Source: Ralstonia sp. A12
Lineage (GTDB): Bacteria; Pseudomonadota; Gammaproteobacteria; Burkholderiales; Burkholderiaceae
DNA: 64,000 bases
Assembly: GCF_000801955.1 (NCBI RefSeq)
Contig: NZ_JSZO01000020.1
Span: 62,001-126,000 of the forward strand
Direction of reading: 5' to 3'
In this document: piece by piece, positions 17,262 to 28,390 of the stretch
Layout of the letters: each line of letters opens with the position of its first letter
How positions within the stretch are numbered: position 1 is the first letter of the stretch
The notes under the pieces: model-generated
Seen by the model: the letters and a program-made list of their open reading frames with translations, nothing else
Told to the model about the DNA's origin: nothing
Databases searched by the model: none
Translations under genes and position numbers: made by a program

Positions 17262-18059
17262 TCAGGCGTCCAGCGCCTGGCGGATCTCCGCGATGAAATC
17301 AGTCAAGTATTGTACCGCTTGTTCGCGAGGTGCTTCTTCAAGCAATTGCACAATGCGGGATCCGATGACCACGGCATCGGCCACACCGCTGATAGCGCGT
17401 GCGGTTTCCGCATCACGGATACCGAAGCCGACACCCACCGGCAACCGCGCGTGCTGACGGATCTGCGGGATCCGTGCCGCCACGGCGTCCAGGTCGATGG
17501 TCGCCGCGCCGGTCACGCCTTTGAGCGAGACGTAGTAGATGTAGCCGCTCGCCACGCGGGCGATCTGCGCGATGCGAGCGTCCGTGGAGGTGGGTGCCAG
17601 CAGGAAAATCGGATCGATGCCCGCTTCGCGCATGGTCTTGGCGAAGCCCTCGCACTCCTCGGGCGGGTAATCGACCACGAGCACGCCATCCACACCGGCT
17701 TCAGACGCGGCCTTGGCGAAGACGTCGGCGCCCATGCGTTCGATCGGGTTGGCGTAGCCCATCAACACCACGGGCGTGGTCGTATCAGTGGTGCGGAATG
17801 CACGCACGTACTCCAGCACGGTGCGCAGGCCAACCTTCTTGGCGAGCGCACGTTCCGACGCACGCTGAATGACCGGGCCATCGGCCATCGGGTCGGAAAA
17901 CGGCACACCCAACTCGATGACATTAGCGCCGCCCTTGACCAGCGCGTGCATCAGGTCGACGGTCATCTCGGGGTATGGATCGCCCGCCGTGATGAACGGG
18001 ATCAGGCCCTTGCGGCCCTGTGCGGACAACTGCGAAAAGGTTTGAGCGATGCGGGACAT
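17262..18059 (-). CDS. trpA: Tryptophan synthase alpha subunit
   Basis: The 265-residue TIM-barrel enzyme cleaves indole-3-glycerol phosphate to indole. Catalytic Glu49 and Asp60 are in place ([19 protein letters not shown]). The phosphate-binding loop [12 protein letters not shown] is near residue 212. It lies 15 bp after the DNA methyltransferase gene that separates it from trpB. Confidence 0.97.
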   Translation of the reverse strand: MSRIAQTFSQLSAQGRKGLIPFITAGDPYPEMTVDLMHALVKGGANVIELGVPFSDPMADGPVIQRASERALAKKVGLRTVLEYVRAFRTTDTTTPVVLMGYANPIERMGADVFAKAASEAGVDGVLVVDYPPEECEGFAKTMREAGIDPIFLLAPTSTDARIAQIARVASGYIYYVSLKGVTGAATIDLDAVAARIPQIRQHARLPVGVGFGIRDAETARAISGVADAVVIGSRIVQLLEEAPREQAVQYLTDFIAEIRQALDA

Positions 18060-18074
18060 AGGGGGATCAGTTTG

Positions 18075-18905
18075 TCAGGCGACCCGAATGACACCGCTGC
18101 GGGTGTCGGGCGCCTCGGATTCAATCGGTTGGGCAGCAGGCGCAGCGGCATGCACTGCAGCCACGCGCTCACGCGCCACGCGGCAATAGTCGGCGTTGAT
18201 TTCGAAACCGGCGAAGCGGCGGCCAAGCTTTGCAGACGCCGCTGCCGTGGTGCCGCTGCCCAGGAACGGGTCCAGCACCAGGCCGCCCGGCGGGCAGCTT
18301 GCCAGGATCATGCGCTCCACCAGTTCCAGCGGCTTCTGCGTCGGATGTTCGGCACGCTCCGGGTCTTGCCGGTGCAGGCGCGACACGCTCCACACGTCTT
18401 TCGGGTTGTAGCCGACTTCCAGCCACTTCTTGCCCTCGAAGCGCTTGCGGCTGCGCGCCTTCTTCGTCTCGGCGTCGTACGGAATGCGCACGGCATCGAC
18501 ATCGAAGTAGTAATCGCGCGAAGCCGCAAAAAAGCCGATGTTGTCGTGCACCGACGAGAACTTGCGTGTGCTGCCGCCCATGCTGGGCACGCGACGGTCC
18601 CAGATGATCTCATTGACCATCATGAGACGCTGTTTGAGCATCACGAACAGTTCCGGAGCGTATTGCCACGTGCAGAACACGTACAACGAGCCGTTGCGCG
18701 CCAGTTTCGGCACCACCGCATCGATCCAGCGTTCGGACCAGGCGAGATAGGCATCGCCCGACAGCTTGTCGGAGTCGTTGCCGTAGTCCTTGCCCAGCCC
18801 GTACGGCGGATCGGCGATGACGAGGTCCACACTGCCGTCGGCCAGATGCCGGACCCCAGTGATGCAGTCCTCGTTGAAGATGCCGTCGATGGCGCGCTCG
18901 GTCAT
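18075..18905 (-). CDS. Orphan DNA methyltransferase (beta-type, probably N6-adenine)
   Basis: The 276-residue protein has the DPPY catalytic motif at residues 32-35 (IADPPYGLGKDYG) and the AdoMet-binding motif DPFLGSGTT near residues 208-216. That order (IV before I) defines beta-class N6-adenine or N4-cytosine methyltransferases such as YhdJ and CcrM. The motif HPTQKPLELVERMI also belongs to this class. No restriction endonuclease gene is near, so it is an orphan. It sits between trpB and trpA with only 15 bp on each side and is thus presumably part of the trp transcript. It is the size of YhdJ and lacks the CcrM C-terminal extension. The target sequence cannot be read from the gene. Confidence 0.93.
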   Translation of the reverse strand: MTERAIDGIFNEDCITGVRHLADGSVDLVIADPPYGLGKDYGNDSDKLSGDAYLAWSERWIDAVVPKLARNGSLYVFCTWQYAPELFVMLKQRLMMVNEIIWDRRVPSMGGSTRKFSSVHDNIGFFAASRDYYFDVDAVRIPYDAETKKARSRKRFEGKKWLEVGYNPKDVWSVSRLHRQDPERAEHPTQKPLELVERMILASCPPGGLVLDPFLGSGTTAAASAKLGRRFAGFEINADYCRVARERVAAVHAAAPAAQPIESEAPDTRSGVIRVA

Positions 18906-18920
18906 GCGGTTGCCAGTGCC

Positions 18921-20114
18921 TTAGAGTGTGATGCCAGAGAATTCGGCGACGGTATGCATGTCCTTGTCGCCGCGGCCCGAGAGGTTCACCAGCAGGATCT
19001 TGTCCTTCGGCAGCGTCGGCGCCAGCTTGCAGGCATACGCCAGCGCGTGGCTCGATTCCAGCGCGGGGATGATGCCCTCCATGCGGCACAGATCATGGAA
19101 GGCCTGCAGCGCTTCCTTGTCTGTGATGGGGACGTATTCCGCGCGACGCGCGTCCTTCAACCAGGCGTGCTCCGGGCCAACGCCCGGGTAATCCAGCCCT
19201 GCCGAAATCGAATGCGTCTCGATGATCTGGCCGTCCTCATCCTGCAGCAGGTACGTGCGGTTGCCGTGCAGCACGCCCGGTGAGCCGCCCGTAAGCGACG
19301 CGGCGTGACGGCCCGTTTCAATGCCCTCACCCGCGGCCTCCACGCCGATCAGCTTCACGTCGGCATGGTCGATGTACGGATAGAAGATGCCCATGGCGTT
19401 GGAGCCACCGCCCACACAGGCGATCACGGCGTCCGGCTGACGGCCAATCATCTCGGGCATCTGCACCTTGCACTCTTCGCCGATCACGGCCTGGAAGTCG
19501 CGCACCATCATCGGATACGGGTGCGGGCCCGCCACCGTGCCGATGATGTAGAACGTGTCCGCCACGTTGGTCACCCAGTCGCGCATCGCTTCGTTCAGCG
19601 CGTCCTTGAGCGTACGCGAGCCGGATTCCACCGGCACCACGGTCGCGCCCAGCAACTTCATGCGGTAGACGTTGGCGGCCTGGCGGCGCACGTCTTCGCT
19701 GCCCATGTAGACGACGCATTCCATGCCGTAGCGTGCCGCGATCGTAGCGGTCGCCACGCCGTGCTGGCCGGCGCCGGTTTCGGCAATCACGCGCGGCTTG
19801 CCCATGCGGCGTGCCAGCAGCGCCTGGCCGATGACGTTGTTCACCTTGTGCGCGCCGGTGTGGTTCAGGTCTTCACGCTTGAGGTAGATCTGCGCGCCAC
19901 CGCAGTGTTCGGTCAGGCGGCTGGCGAAATAGATAGGCGACGGACGGCCGACGAAATGCTTCAGCTCGTACTCGTATTCCTTGATGAATTCGGGATCGTG
20001 CTGGTAGCGCGCATAGGCGTCGCGCAGTTCGTCCAGCGCGTGGGACAGCGTTTCTGCAACGAAGGTGCCGCCGTAAGGGCCGAAATGGCCGTGGGCGTCG
20101 GGCAGGTTGTACAT
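18921..20114 (-). CDS. trpB: Tryptophan synthase beta subunit
   Basis: The 397-residue PLP enzyme joins indole and serine. The PLP lysine is Lys90 in [19 protein letters not shown], and the phosphate-cup stretch [10 protein letters not shown] is near residue 235. Length is normal. It lies 98 bp after trpF and 15 bp before the methyltransferase gene. Confidence 0.97.
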   Translation of the reverse strand: MYNLPDAHGHFGPYGGTFVAETLSHALDELRDAYARYQHDPEFIKEYEYELKHFVGRPSPIYFASRLTEHCGGAQIYLKREDLNHTGAHKVNNVIGQALLARRMGKPRVIAETGAGQHGVATATIAARYGMECVVYMGSEDVRRQAANVYRMKLLGATVVPVESGSRTLKDALNEAMRDWVTNVADTFYIIGTVAGPHPYPMMVRDFQAVIGEECKVQMPEMIGRQPDAVIACVGGGSNAMGIFYPYIDHADVKLIGVEAAGEGIETGRHAASLTGGSPGVLHGNRTYLLQDEDGQIIETHSISAGLDYPGVGPEHAWLKDARRAEYVPITDKEALQAFHDLCRMEGIIPALESSHALAYACKLAPTLPKDKILLVNLSGRGDKDMHTVAEFSGITL

Positions 20115-20212
20115 GGCAATCTCTCGAGGCGTCCGCCGTGCCCTAGCGATGTAGGAGCCAGTTGGCGGAGGAATTCAGGAAGGTGCGGACCGCGAGAGGC
20201 CGGCTTTATCGC

Positions 20213-20932
20213 TCAGGCCTGAACCGACGCGCCTAGGGCGGCATCGGCCTCGCGGACCGCACTCACGAATGCGGTCATGCGGGCGTGGTCTTTCACGCCC
20301 CGTGCGGCCTCGATTCCGCTGCTGACATCAACAGCGTACGGCCGCACGCGCTCAATCGCGCCAGCGACGTTTTGCGCGCTCAACCCACCACTCAAAACGA
20401 GCTGAGGAGCGACGCTTGGGGTTGGCGAGGATGGCGATTGCGGGAGCCATTGCGGGGGAATCAGGGTCCAGTCGAAGACGTGGCCGCCGCCGCCATATCC
20501 CTCAACAAATGCGTCGAGTAGCAGGCCTTGGGCAGCGGCAAACCGATCGGCGAATTCTACCAAATCGGCCCCCGGCTGAACACGCAGGGCGCGCAACCAG
20601 GGCAGCCCCACCTTGCCGGCGATCTCGGCGCACAGCCCCGGCGGCTCATCGCCATGGAATTGGAGCAGCGTGAGCGGCACTTGATCGAGCACGCGGGCCA
20701 CCTCGTCAGCGCTGGCATTGACGAACAGGCCCGTCACGGTGACAAAGGGGCCGGCGCGGCGGGCGAGTTCGGCGGCGCGCTCCGTGGCGACGTAGCGCGG
20801 GCTGGGCGGATAGAACACCAGCCCGATGGCATCGGCGCCCAGCGCGACGGCATGATCGACGTCGGCCGGCTGGGTCAGGCCGCAGAGCTTGATGCGGGTT
20901 CGGTGAAGCGACATGGCGGATGTGGAATTCAC
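20213..20932 (-). CDS. trpF: Phosphoribosylanthranilate isomerase
   Basis: The roughly 239-residue TIM-barrel enzyme performs the Amadori rearrangement in tryptophan synthesis. The active-site [15 protein letters not shown] with the catalytic Cys is at about residues 12-26, and [10 protein letters not shown] and [15 protein letters not shown] are the C-terminal phosphate-site motifs. The start is uncertain: GTG at 20932 overlaps the truA stop as GTGA, suggesting coupling, while ATG at 20914 gives 233 residues. Confidence 0.93.
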   Translation of the reverse strand: MNSTSAMSLHRTRIKLCGLTQPADVDHAVALGADAIGLVFYPPSPRYVATERAAELARRAGPFVTVTGLFVNASADEVARVLDQVPLTLLQFHGDEPPGLCAEIAGKVGLPWLRALRVQPGADLVEFADRFAAAQGLLLDAFVEGYGGGGHVFDWTLIPPQWLPQSPSSPTPSVAPQLVLSGGLSAQNVAGAIERVRPYAVDVSSGIEAARGVKDHARMTAFVSAVREADAALGASVQA

Positions 20933-21753
20933 AAGCCGACGTGCTCGTCGAACACGCCGCGAAACAGGCTGGACGATGCCGGAGATGCCGGCAACTGGAA
21001 GGCATCAGGATAGCCGACCTCGGCCAGGTACAGACCATCGGGCATGAAGGTCGGTGCGGCGGCCACACGGCTACGGGCGGCCAGCACGTCAGCCATCCAC
21101 GATGCCGGCTGACGCCCCCGCCCGATTGCCACGAGGCAACCCATGATGTTGCGCACCATATGGTGCAGGAAGGCGCTGCCGCGAATGCGCACGAACACCC
21201 ATTCGCCCTCGCCTCGTACCTCCATCGAATACATCGTCTTGACGGGCGACTTGGCCTGGCATTCGGCTGCGCGGAAAGACGAAAAATCGTGCTCGCCGAC
21301 CAGCGCCTGCGCGGCCTCGTGCATGGCTGCCACGTCAAGTGACTTGCCGGGCGGCAACATGACGTAGCCCGCCTTACCTTCGAGCAGCGGTGCGCGCGTC
21401 GGCCCGAAGGTCAGCGCGTAGTAGTAGGTGCGGCGATGGGCGGAGAAGCGCGCGTGAAAATCTTCCGGCATCTCCTGCGCCCAGCGCACGGCCACAGTCG
21501 ACGGCAGGAAGGCGTTGGTACCACGCACCCACGAGAACGGATCGCGCACGAGGTTTGTATCGAGGTGCACAACCTGCCCTAGCGCATGCACGCCGGCATC
21601 GGTGCGGCCAGCCACGGTGGTCGGCAGCAGCACGCCGGCAAACTGGCGCAGCGCCGCCTCCAGTGCGTCCTGCACGGTATTGCCGTGCGGTTGCGATTGC
21701 CACCCCGAAAACGCGGCCCCGTCGTACTGGATGCCAAGCGCGATGCGCGTCAT
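20929..21753 (-). CDS. truA: tRNA pseudouridine(38-40) synthase
   Basis: The 274-residue enzyme modifies uridines 38-40 in the tRNA anticodon stem. Catalytic Asp52 is in [16 protein letters not shown], and the C-terminal [17 protein letters not shown] motif is present. It overlaps trpF by about 4 bp and follows fimV, the conserved fimV-truA-trpF order. Confidence 0.96.
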   Translation of the reverse strand: MTRIALGIQYDGAAFSGWQSQPHGNTVQDALEAALRQFAGVLLPTTVAGRTDAGVHALGQVVHLDTNLVRDPFSWVRGTNAFLPSTVAVRWAQEMPEDFHARFSAHRRTYYYALTFGPTRAPLLEGKAGYVMLPPGKSLDVAAMHEAAQALVGEHDFSSFRAAECQAKSPVKTMYSMEVRGEGEWVFVRIRGSAFLHHMVRNIMGCLVAIGRGRQPASWMADVLAARSRVAAAPTFMPDGLYLAEVGYPDAFQLPASPASSSLFRGVFDEHVGL

Positions 21754-21783
21754 GCCTTGTGAATCCTCATGCGAAAAGAAAAA

Positions 21784-21810
21784 CGCCGGCAGGATACCAC
21801 CCTGCCGGCG
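21784..21810 (-). terminator. Terminator after fimV
   Basis: A perfect 10-bp stem CGCCGGCAGG (21784-21793) / CCTGCCGGCG (21801-21810) is followed on the minus strand by TTTTTCTTTTCGC. It lies between fimV and truA, so truA-trpF presumably need some read-through or their own promoter. Confidence 0.85.
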
Positions 21811-21835
21811 CTGTCGATGCTTGGAACGCGGAGCG

Positions 21836-24772
21836 TTAGCCGATCTGGCGCATCAGAGCCTGAGCCTCGGCGTGGAACGAAGGATCACCCAGGTCCAGCA
21901 CTTCCTGCAGCAGCTCACGTGCACCTTCCTTGTCGCCGATCTCGATGTAGGCCTTGGCCAGATCGAACTTGATCTGCAGATCGCGCACGCCGTCGGCACC
22001 ATGCTCGCCGGACAGCGTGTGCGGCAGGTTGGTGTCCAGGCGGATGGCCGATTGCGGCTCGTCGTTGACGACATGCTCTTGCTCGGCGTGATGCGGCTCG
22101 GCATCGAAGTGCATCGGCGCTTGCGACAGATCCGTCGGCTGAGCCCAAGACGGCAGGCTTTCTTCAACTGCGGCAACCGGAGCTGCCGGTGCAGCCTCTG
22201 CAGCAGGCGGCGTCGGGTTCAAGTCCAGCGACAGGTCCGACAGGTCCATGTGCATCGGCGGCGCAGACACCGGCTGGTAAGCCTCACCAGCGTGCGCGTT
22301 GAACTGCGGCAGATCCGCTTCCGGCTCGGCGTGCGACTTGAACATCTCCACCGCTTCGTCCGGTGCGGTGATCGGATCACCAGCGGCCGGCGCCGGGAAC
22401 GAGTCCAGCGGCAGGTCCAGATCGGCCAGTTGCGGGGCTTTGGTCGACGGCGCGGACGGGTCCAAATCCGGGGACAGCGTGGTCCAGTCGTCGCCGCGGC
22501 GGGTGGTTTCGCCCGTCACGGTCGGCTTGAAGGCTTCGGCGGCAGCAACTGCACCCACACCTGCCAGAGCAGCGGCGCCGGCAGCGACGGCACCTGCGTG
22601 GCCGTGTTCAGCGGGCGCTTCAGCAGCAACATGATGCCCATCGCCCTGCACCGTCAGGTACAGCGGATTGGCCGGATCAAACTTGCGGCCCATCGCAGCG
22701 GCCTCGGCCCATTCCGGCGAAGCCGCGCCGACTTGTGCCAGCATTTCTTCAGCAATGGTCTGGAAGCCATGGGCGTCCTGACGATTTGCATAGATTTCCA
22801 TCAATTTCAAACGAATAGCCTGGCGCTCCGGATGCTGTTCAAGCGCCTCGCGCAGGATTTCCTCGGCCTGCACGTCGCGGCCGTAAGCGATATAGACGTC
22901 TGCCTCGGCAATCGGATCGACTTCGTTGCTCTCGTTGCTACCGCCGATGCGGAAATCCGCACCGAACACGCTGTGCTGCGAGGTATCGACGCTTTGACCA
23001 CCAGCCGCGCCGAACAGCGAGTTGGCACCCGCCATCACAGTGCTTTCCTGCGACAGCAGGCTGTCCTGGAAGCCATGCGCCTGCTCGGGCTTCTGCTGGC
23101 GACGGCGGTACACCGCCAAGCCACCGAGCAGCGCAACCACGACACCACCCAGGCCGAGTGCCATCGGGTTGCCCAACAGCGACGAGAAGAACGATTCTTC
23201 TGCGATCGGCGGCTGCGGTGCCACCACGACCGGCGCCTTCTTTGGCGCAACGGCCGGTGCCGACGCGGCGGCGACCGGTGCGCTGGCTGCCGCTTGCGGA
23301 GCCGAGGCCGCAGCCACCGGTGCCGATGCGGCTTCCGGCGCAGAAGCGGCAGCCGTGGCGGTTGCCGAAGAAGCCGATGCTGCTGGTGCAGCTTCTGCCG
23401 GAGTGGCAGCCGCCGGTTGGGCAGCTTGTTGAGCAGGTGCCGGCGTGGACGATGCCGCAGCCGGCGCCGGAGCGTTGGCCGCCGCTACGGCAGGTGCAGC
23501 CGTCGCCGGCGCAGCACCCGCAGCTGGCTTGGCAGCGCTGGCCGCCTTGGCCAGTTCGGCGTTCTTCAGCTCCACCAGACGTTGCATGTCGGTGAGGTTC
23601 TTCTCCAACTGGGCAACGCGCGATTCCATTTCCTTGAGCGCGCGCTCCTTGGCGACGAGTTCTTCGTCACGGGCAGCCGCATTGGCCTTGCCGCTGCGGT
23701 CAGCCTTCGACAGGCGCAGCTCATCGCGGCCGCTGGCGGCCGGCGTCGCTTGATCCTGCACGCGGGCCGACACGCTGCCGCTTTGCTGGCGGGTCGAATC
23801 GGTATCCGTGGCGGCGTTCGCCTCGGCAGCCGTTGCCAGGCGGTTGCGATAACCGGTAAAGCCGGAGGTTTGTGCGACCACCTCGCGGCGTGCTTCGCGT
23901 GCCGAGACCTTCTGCGCTTCTGCCTGCGACGGCACCTTCAGCACCGAGCCGGTGCGCAGGCGGTTGATGTTGCCGCCAATAAAGGCATTCGGGTTGTTGC
24001 GATACAGCGCCAGCAGCATCTGGTCGAGCGACACAGTGTCCTGACCTTGCGCAGCCGTCGACGCTACGTCGTACAGACTGTCGCCGCGTTGCACGGTATA
24101 CGAACCGCCCGGCGTGGCATCCGGTGCAGAAGCCGCTGGAGCGGCCTGCTGTTGGCGAGCAGCCTGGCGAGTTGCCGCACGCGGCTGGCGTGTCGGCGCA
24201 GGCGCAGCAGCAGCCGGGGCGCCGGCTTGCGACTGAGCAGCCGGTGCCGGTGCAGGCGCGGCAGATTCAGCGGCACCCGGCGTCGTGGCCTGCACCACCG
24301 GCGTCGGCGCGAAATTCTGTGCGGTATTGCTGGAGCCCACCGGGTCCAGCAGGAAGGTATAGGCGCGCGAAACGTGACCGCTCGCCCAGTTCAGGTCGAC
24401 CAGCACGTCGACAAACGGCTCGGCGACAGGCTGGGTGGAGCGCAGGCGCACCACGTAATTGCCATTCGACTGGCGCTCAAGCGATGCGCGCAGCGAGGAG
24501 ACGATCGGGTTGTAGGTCAGACCGGCACGCGAGTAGGCGTCCGGCGCAGCCAGCTTGGCGACCAGGTTTTGCGCCTCTTCGGGCGTCACGCCGGTCAGAT
24601 CGATTTCGGCCTGCAGCGGCTGGCCAAGGCTGGAACGCACGTGCAGCGCGCCGAAACCGGCGGCTTGCGCTGCGGGCTGGATCAGCAACAGGCTTGCCGC
24701 AGCAATTGCGACAACCGACCAGCTAGGACTGCGATGGGACGATTCTCTCCGGCGGTATTGGCTCACCCTCAC
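21836..24772 (-). CDS. fimV: FimV/HubP-family polar protein with LysM domain
   Basis: The 978-residue protein has a signal peptide (about 1-37), the FimV N-terminal domain starting [20 protein letters not shown], a LysM peptidoglycan-binding domain near residues 225-285 ([14 protein letters not shown]), a coiled coil near 370-410, long Ala/Pro/Ser-rich linkers, a membrane helix near 530-555 ([20 protein letters not shown]), and an acidic cytoplasmic part ending in the FimV C-terminal domain ([20 protein letters not shown]). FimV/HubP proteins organise the cell pole and type IV pili. Initiation is GTG at 24772 behind GGAGTCGAAG. Pilus genes are not in the window. Confidence 0.9.
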   Translation of the reverse strand: MRVSQYRRRESSHRSPSWSVVAIAAASLLLIQPAAQAAGFGALHVRSSLGQPLQAEIDLTGVTPEEAQNLVAKLAAPDAYSRAGLTYNPIVSSLRASLERQSNGNYVVRLRSTQPVAEPFVDVLVDLNWASGHVSRAYTFLLDPVGSSNTAQNFAPTPVVQATTPGAAESAAPAPAPAAQSQAGAPAAAAPAPTRQPRAATRQAARQQQAAPAASAPDATPGGSYTVQRGDSLYDVASTAAQGQDTVSLDQMLLALYRNNPNAFIGGNINRLRTGSVLKVPSQAEAQKVSAREARREVVAQTSGFTGYRNRLATAAEANAATDTDSTRQQSGSVSARVQDQATPAASGRDELRLSKADRSGKANAAARDEELVAKERALKEMESRVAQLEKNLTDMQRLVELKNAELAKAASAAKPAAGAAPATAAPAVAAANAPAPAAASSTPAPAQQAAQPAAATPAEAAPAASASSATATAAASAPEAASAPVAAASAPQAAASAPVAAASAPAVAPKKAPVVVAPQPPIAEESFFSSLLGNPMALGLGGVVVALLGGLAVYRRRQQKPEQAHGFQDSLLSQESTVMAGANSLFGAAGGQSVDTSQHSVFGADFRIGGSNESNEVDPIAEADVYIAYGRDVQAEEILREALEQHPERQAIRLKLMEIYANRQDAHGFQTIAEEMLAQVGAASPEWAEAAAMGRKFDPANPLYLTVQGDGHHVAAEAPAEHGHAGAVAAGAAALAGVGAVAAAEAFKPTVTGETTRRGDDWTTLSPDLDPSAPSTKAPQLADLDLPLDSFPAPAAGDPITAPDEAVEMFKSHAEPEADLPQFNAHAGEAYQPVSAPPMHMDLSDLSLDLNPTPPAAEAAPAAPVAAVEESLPSWAQPTDLSQAPMHFDAEPHHAEQEHVVNDEPQSAIRLDTNLPHTLSGEHGADGVRDLQIKFDLAKAYIEIGDKEGARELLQEVLDLGDPSFHAEAQALMRQIG

Positions 24773-25173
24773 CTTCGACTCCGTTATCTTTTAATGTGCA
24801 AACGAACTTAACATCAACGAGTTAGCGCAGCAAGTTCACCCAAAGGGCGAAAAGCTGAGGCATCGAACCGCCGTCGATTTTTATCAAAACGACACAATTG
24901 GCGAGATTCTGAAGCATTCGACGTACCCCCCGGAATGCGAATGCTTCGACGTGACGCTAACTATTCCCCGTGACTGTCCACCCTACGAATGGGTGGACGG
25001 CTTTCTTACCGCAATTCTGGGCGCTATTGTGTACCAACGTTACAGCCCGTGGGCGTCCAGATGGCACAACGCCGCGCAGGCCGCGCGGCGTTGGTGGAAA
25101 AAGCACACTTTCTGTTGTCAGGCCGCAACGACAATCGCCATTGCCTGGCCCGACAACGAATGCAAAGCCGGGA
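24773..25173. other. Intergenic region between asd and fimV
   Basis: This 401-bp gap holds the fimV promoter. Two perfect inverted repeats are seen: GTCCACCC/GGGTGGAC at 24976-24998, and an 11-bp stem at 25067-25093 listed separately. Neither has a T-run suitable for a terminator on either strand. No convincing coding frame is seen. Confidence 0.5.
25067..25093. repeat. 11-bp perfect inverted repeat downstream of asd
   Basis: CAACGCCGCGC (25067-25077) and GCGCGGCGTTG (25083-25093) form a very stable hairpin with a 5-base loop (aggcc). There is no T-run after it on the plus strand; on the minus strand it lies about 80 bp after the asd stop, also without a T-run. It may be a transcript-stabilising 3' end or a Rho-type terminator hairpin. 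Confidence 0.7.
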
Positions 25174-26277
25174 TCACTTACCCAGCAGAATGCGCAGCGT
25201 GCGACGCAGCGGCTCGGCGGCGCCCCACAGGAGTTGGTCGCCGATCACGAAGGCGCTCACGTACTCCGGACCCATGTTCAACTTACGCACGCGGCCCACG
25301 CCGATCTCCAGACCACCGGTGATGGATGCCGGCGTCAGTTCCTTTTCGGTGATGCTGCGATCGTTCGGCACCCACTTCACCCACTGGTTGCCCGAGCGGA
25401 TGATCTGCTCGATCTCTTCGAGCGGCAGGTCGCGCTTGAGCTTGAGCGTCAGGCCCAGGCTGTGGCAGCGCATTGCGCCAATCCGCACGCACAGGCCATC
25501 GACCGGGATCGGTTGAGCGTTGCCCAGGATCTTGTTGACCTCGGCCTGGCCCTTCCACTCTTCCTTCGACTGACCGTTGTCGAGCTGCTTGTCGATCCAG
25601 GGGATCAGACCGCCAGCCAGCGGCGCCGGGAAGAACTCCGTCGGCACATCTTCGCGGATGGTCTTGGCGACCTTGCGGTCGATGTCGAGGATGGCGGATG
25701 CCGGGTTGGCCAACTCATCGGCCACCGCACCGTGGATCACACCCATGCCCTTGAGCAGTTCGCGCATGTGGTTGGCACCACCGCCCGAAGCCGCCTGGTA
25801 GGTCATCGAGCTGACCCACTCAACCAGACCTTCGCGGAACAGGCCACCCACGCCCATCAGCAGGATGGAGTTCGTGCAGTTGCCGCCGATGAAATTCTTG
25901 GTGCCAGCCGCTACCGCATTCTTGATCAGGCCCAGGTTGACCGGGTCCAGCACGATCACGGCGTCGTCTTCCATACGCAGGGTCGACGCAGCGTCAATCC
26001 AGTAGCCGTTCCAGCCGGCAGCACGCAGCTTCGGGAAGACTTCGGTGGTGTAGTCACCACCCTGGCACGTGATGATCGTGTCGCATGCCTTCAGTGCTTC
26101 GATGTCGTTGGCATCAGCCAGGGGCGCATCCGTCTTGGCGAATGCGGGCGCCTTGCCGCCAGCGTTGCTGGTGCTGAAAAACACGGTGTCGATCAGGTCG
26201 AAATCCTTTTCTTCCTGCATGCGCTGCATCAGCACACTGCCGACCATGCCGCGCCAACCGACGAGACCTACCTTCAT
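25174..26277 (-). CDS. asd: Aspartate-semialdehyde dehydrogenase
   Basis: The 367-residue enzyme reduces aspartyl phosphate in the lysine, threonine, methionine and diaminopimelate pathway. The nucleotide loop [13 protein letters not shown] is at residues 4-16, and catalytic Cys134 lies in [14 protein letters not shown]. Substrate-site residues appear in [17 protein letters not shown]. Length matches the enterobacterial Asd type. It stands between leuB and fimV, as in many beta- and gammaproteobacteria. Confidence 0.97.
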   Translation of the reverse strand: MKVGLVGWRGMVGSVLMQRMQEEKDFDLIDTVFFSTSNAGGKAPAFAKTDAPLADANDIEALKACDTIITCQGGDYTTEVFPKLRAAGWNGYWIDAASTLRMEDDAVIVLDPVNLGLIKNAVAAGTKNFIGGNCTNSILLMGVGGLFREGLVEWVSSMTYQAASGGGANHMRELLKGMGVIHGAVADELANPASAILDIDRKVAKTIREDVPTEFFPAPLAGGLIPWIDKQLDNGQSKEEWKGQAEVNKILGNAQPIPVDGLCVRIGAMRCHSLGLTLKLKRDLPLEEIEQIIRSGNQWVKWVPNDRSITEKELTPASITGGLEIGVGRVRKLNMGPEYVSAFVIGDQLLWGAAEPLRRTLRILLGK

Positions 26278-26616
26278 GATGTGAACCTCTAGTGATTTTC
26301 CCCGCCTCGGTCGCCCGGCGTGACCGCGCGGGGAAGGCGAACGGACACGACGGACGATCTAAGAGATCGTTTTTTTGGTAATGATTTTCGTGGTCGTGCG
26401 AATCTCGACAGGCGTCATGCGAGCGCGCGCGGCGGTGCCCTTGGCAGCGATAGCCAGGGTGCCCAGAATGCCCAGTACGAGGACGGGGAGCGCGGTCGAG
26501 ATCATCTGCAAAAATATACACGATTTGGCGGGCACACAATGCACTGCAACATGTGTCCGCCGAAAAAACGACGGTTGCGGCGCGTCATGTGACGACGCCG
26601 CAACGCGTATCCCAGC
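26278..26616. other. Intergenic region between leuB and asd
   Basis: This 339-bp stretch carries the asd promoter and one small candidate ORF (listed). The AT-rich part at about 26505-26525 (AAAATATACACGA on the plus strand) could be promoter sequence. No terminator with a clear T-run was found after leuB. Confidence 0.4.
26359..26505 (-). CDS. Predicted small membrane protein between leuB and asd
   Basis: A 48-codon frame begins MISTALPVLVLGILGTLAIA, a single membrane helix, followed by a basic Thr/Arg/Lys-rich tail (about residues 22-48). No good Shine-Dalgarno precedes the ATG, and an upstream in-frame GTG at 26544 gives 61 residues. The helix-plus-basic-tail layout supports a real protein, but the expression signals are weak. 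No family recognised. Confidence 0.4.
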   Translation of the reverse strand: MISTALPVLVLGILGTLAIAAKGTAARARMTPVEIRTTTKIITKKTIS

Positions 26617-27687
26617 TTAGAGCGCGGCGACCACGGCGTCGCCCATCTCCACGGTACCGACTTGCTTGCAGCCCGGCGTCACGATGTCGCCAGTGCGGTA
26701 GCCCTGGGCCAGCACTTTCTTGACAGCGTTCTCGATGCGGTCAGCCTGCTCGGCCTTGCCCAGCGAATAGCGCAGCATCATCGCCGCCGACAGGATGGTC
26801 GCCAGCGGGTTGGCAACGCCCTTGCCCGCGATGTCCGGTGCGGAACCGTGCGACGGCTCGTACAGGCCCTTGTTGTTCGCATCGAGCGACGCCGACGGCA
26901 GCATGCCGATCGAGCCCGTCAGCATCGCAGCCTCATCCGAGAGGATGTCGCCGAACATGTTGCCGGTGACGATCACATCAAAGTTCTTCGGCGCCTTGAC
27001 GAGCTGCATGGCCGCGTTGTCGACGTACATGTGCGACAACTCGACTTCCGGGTATTCCTTGTGCACATCGGTGACGATGTCCTTCCAGAACTGGAACGTT
27101 TCGAGCACGTTAGCCTTGTCGACGCTGCACAGCTTCTTGCCACGCTTGGCGGCTGCTTGGAAAGCGACGTGCGCGATGCGGCGGATTTCCGGCTCGCTGT
27201 AGCGCATGGTGTCGAAGCCTTCACGTGCGCCGGCGAACAGGCCGTCCGGTGCTGCACGCACGCCGCGCGGCTGACCGAAGTAAATGTCACCGGTCAGTTC
27301 GCGCACGATCAGGATGTCGAGACCTGCGACGATCTCGGGCTTCAGGCTCGATGCGCCGGCCAGTTCCGGATAGCAGATCGCCGGACGGAAGTTGGCGAAC
27401 AGCTGCAGGTGCTTGCGCAAGCCGAGGATGGCCTGCTCGGGACGCAGCTCGCGCGCCAGCGTGTCGTACTTCCAATCACCCACCGCGCCGAACAGGATGG
27501 CGTCAGCCTCCTTGGCGAGTTTGAGCGTGCCTTCCGGCAGCGGATGGCCTTCGGCTTCGTAGCCGGCGCCACCCACCGGGGCAAATTCCATCTCGAACGA
27601 CTCGCCCAGCACCTTGAGCACCTTCACGGCCTCGGCGACGATTTCCTTGCCAATGCCGTCACCCGGCAACACTGCAATCTTGGTCAT
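26617..27687 (-). CDS. leuB: 3-isopropylmalate dehydrogenase
   Basis: The 356-residue NAD-dependent enzyme performs oxidative decarboxylation in leucine synthesis. The family start [21 protein letters not shown] and the signature [25 protein letters not shown] near residues 240-265 are present, with [14 protein letters not shown] near 287. It is last in the leuC-leuD-leuB unit, 29 bp after leuD. Confidence 0.97.
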   Translation of the reverse strand: MTKIAVLPGDGIGKEIVAEAVKVLKVLGESFEMEFAPVGGAGYEAEGHPLPEGTLKLAKEADAILFGAVGDWKYDTLARELRPEQAILGLRKHLQLFANFRPAICYPELAGASSLKPEIVAGLDILIVRELTGDIYFGQPRGVRAAPDGLFAGAREGFDTMRYSEPEIRRIAHVAFQAAAKRGKKLCSVDKANVLETFQFWKDIVTDVHKEYPEVELSHMYVDNAAMQLVKAPKNFDVIVTGNMFGDILSDEAAMLTGSIGMLPSASLDANNKGLYEPSHGSAPDIAGKGVANPLATILSAAMMLRYSLGKAEQADRIENAVKKVLAQGYRTGDIVTPGCKQVGTVEMGDAVVAAL

Positions 27688-27716
27688 GCGTATGTCCTTA
27701 TTGTTCTATGGTCAGA

Positions 27717-28367
27717 TCAGCCGACGAGCTTGTGTGCAAGCCACGGCATCTTCGCCAGGCGCTGCGCTTCGTAGGCCTTGATCTGGTCTGCATAGCGCAG
27801 GGTCAGGCCGATGTCGTCGAAGCCGTTGAGCAGGCAGTATTTGCGGAATGCCGTGATATCAAACGGGTAAGCCGTGCCGCCCGGCGTGACGACAACCTGC
27901 TTGTCCAGATCGACGGTCAACTGGTAGCCGACGAAGGCTTGCGTCTCGTTGAACAGGTGGTCGACTTGCGACTCCGTCAGCACGATCGGCAGCAGGCCGT
28001 TCTTGAAGCAGTTGTTGAAGAAGATGTCGGCAAAGCTCGGCGCGATGATGGCGCGGAAGCCGTACTGCTGAAGCGCCCACGGTGCGTGCTCACGTGAGCT
28101 GCCGCAGCCGAAGTTCTTGCGCGCCAACAAAACCGATGCACCCTTGTAGCGCGGCTGGTTCAGCACGAAGTCTGGGTTCAGCGGACGGTTGCTGTTGTCC
28201 TGGCCGGGTTCGCCGACGTCCTTGTAGCGCCACTCATCAAACAGGTTCGGGCCGAAGCCCGTGCGCTTGATCGACTTGAGGAATTGCTTCGGGATGATGG
28301 CGTCGGTGTCGACGTTCTCGCGGTCGAGCGGCGCCACGAGGCCGGTGTGGATGGTGAATTGTTCCAT
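27717..28367 (-). CDS. leuD: 3-isopropylmalate dehydratase small subunit
   Basis: The 216-residue small subunit completes the isomerase active site with LeuC. The family pattern [20 protein letters not shown] is at about residues 18-37, and the [13 protein letters not shown] loop is near 77-90. The start at 28367 begins [18 protein letters not shown]. It lies 23 bp after leuC. Confidence 0.97.
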   Translation of the reverse strand: MEQFTIHTGLVAPLDRENVDTDAIIPKQFLKSIKRTGFGPNLFDEWRYKDVGEPGQDNSNRPLNPDFVLNQPRYKGASVLLARKNFGCGSSREHAPWALQQYGFRAIIAPSFADIFFNNCFKNGLLPIVLTESQVDHLFNETQAFVGYQLTVDLDKQVVVTPGGTAYPFDITAFRKYCLLNGFDDIGLTLRYADQIKAYEAQRLAKMPWLAHKLVG

Positions 28368-28390
28368 GATTGCTCTCTCTATCCTGCCGC

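Noticed and set aside
17238-19283. 681-codon plus-strand frame opposite trpA, the methyltransferase and trpB
   Set aside because: Antisense to three recognised genes with catalytic residues in place.
21515-24811. 1098-codon plus-strand frame opposite fimV and truA
   Set aside because: Shadow of the fimV reading frame; low-complexity Arg/Ser/Gly sequence, no ribosome site, antisense to recognised domains.
24976-24998. Hairpin GTCCACCC/GGGTGGAC as a terminator
   Set aside because: No plus-strand gene ends before it and the minus strand has no T-run after it, so only an inverted repeat can be claimed.
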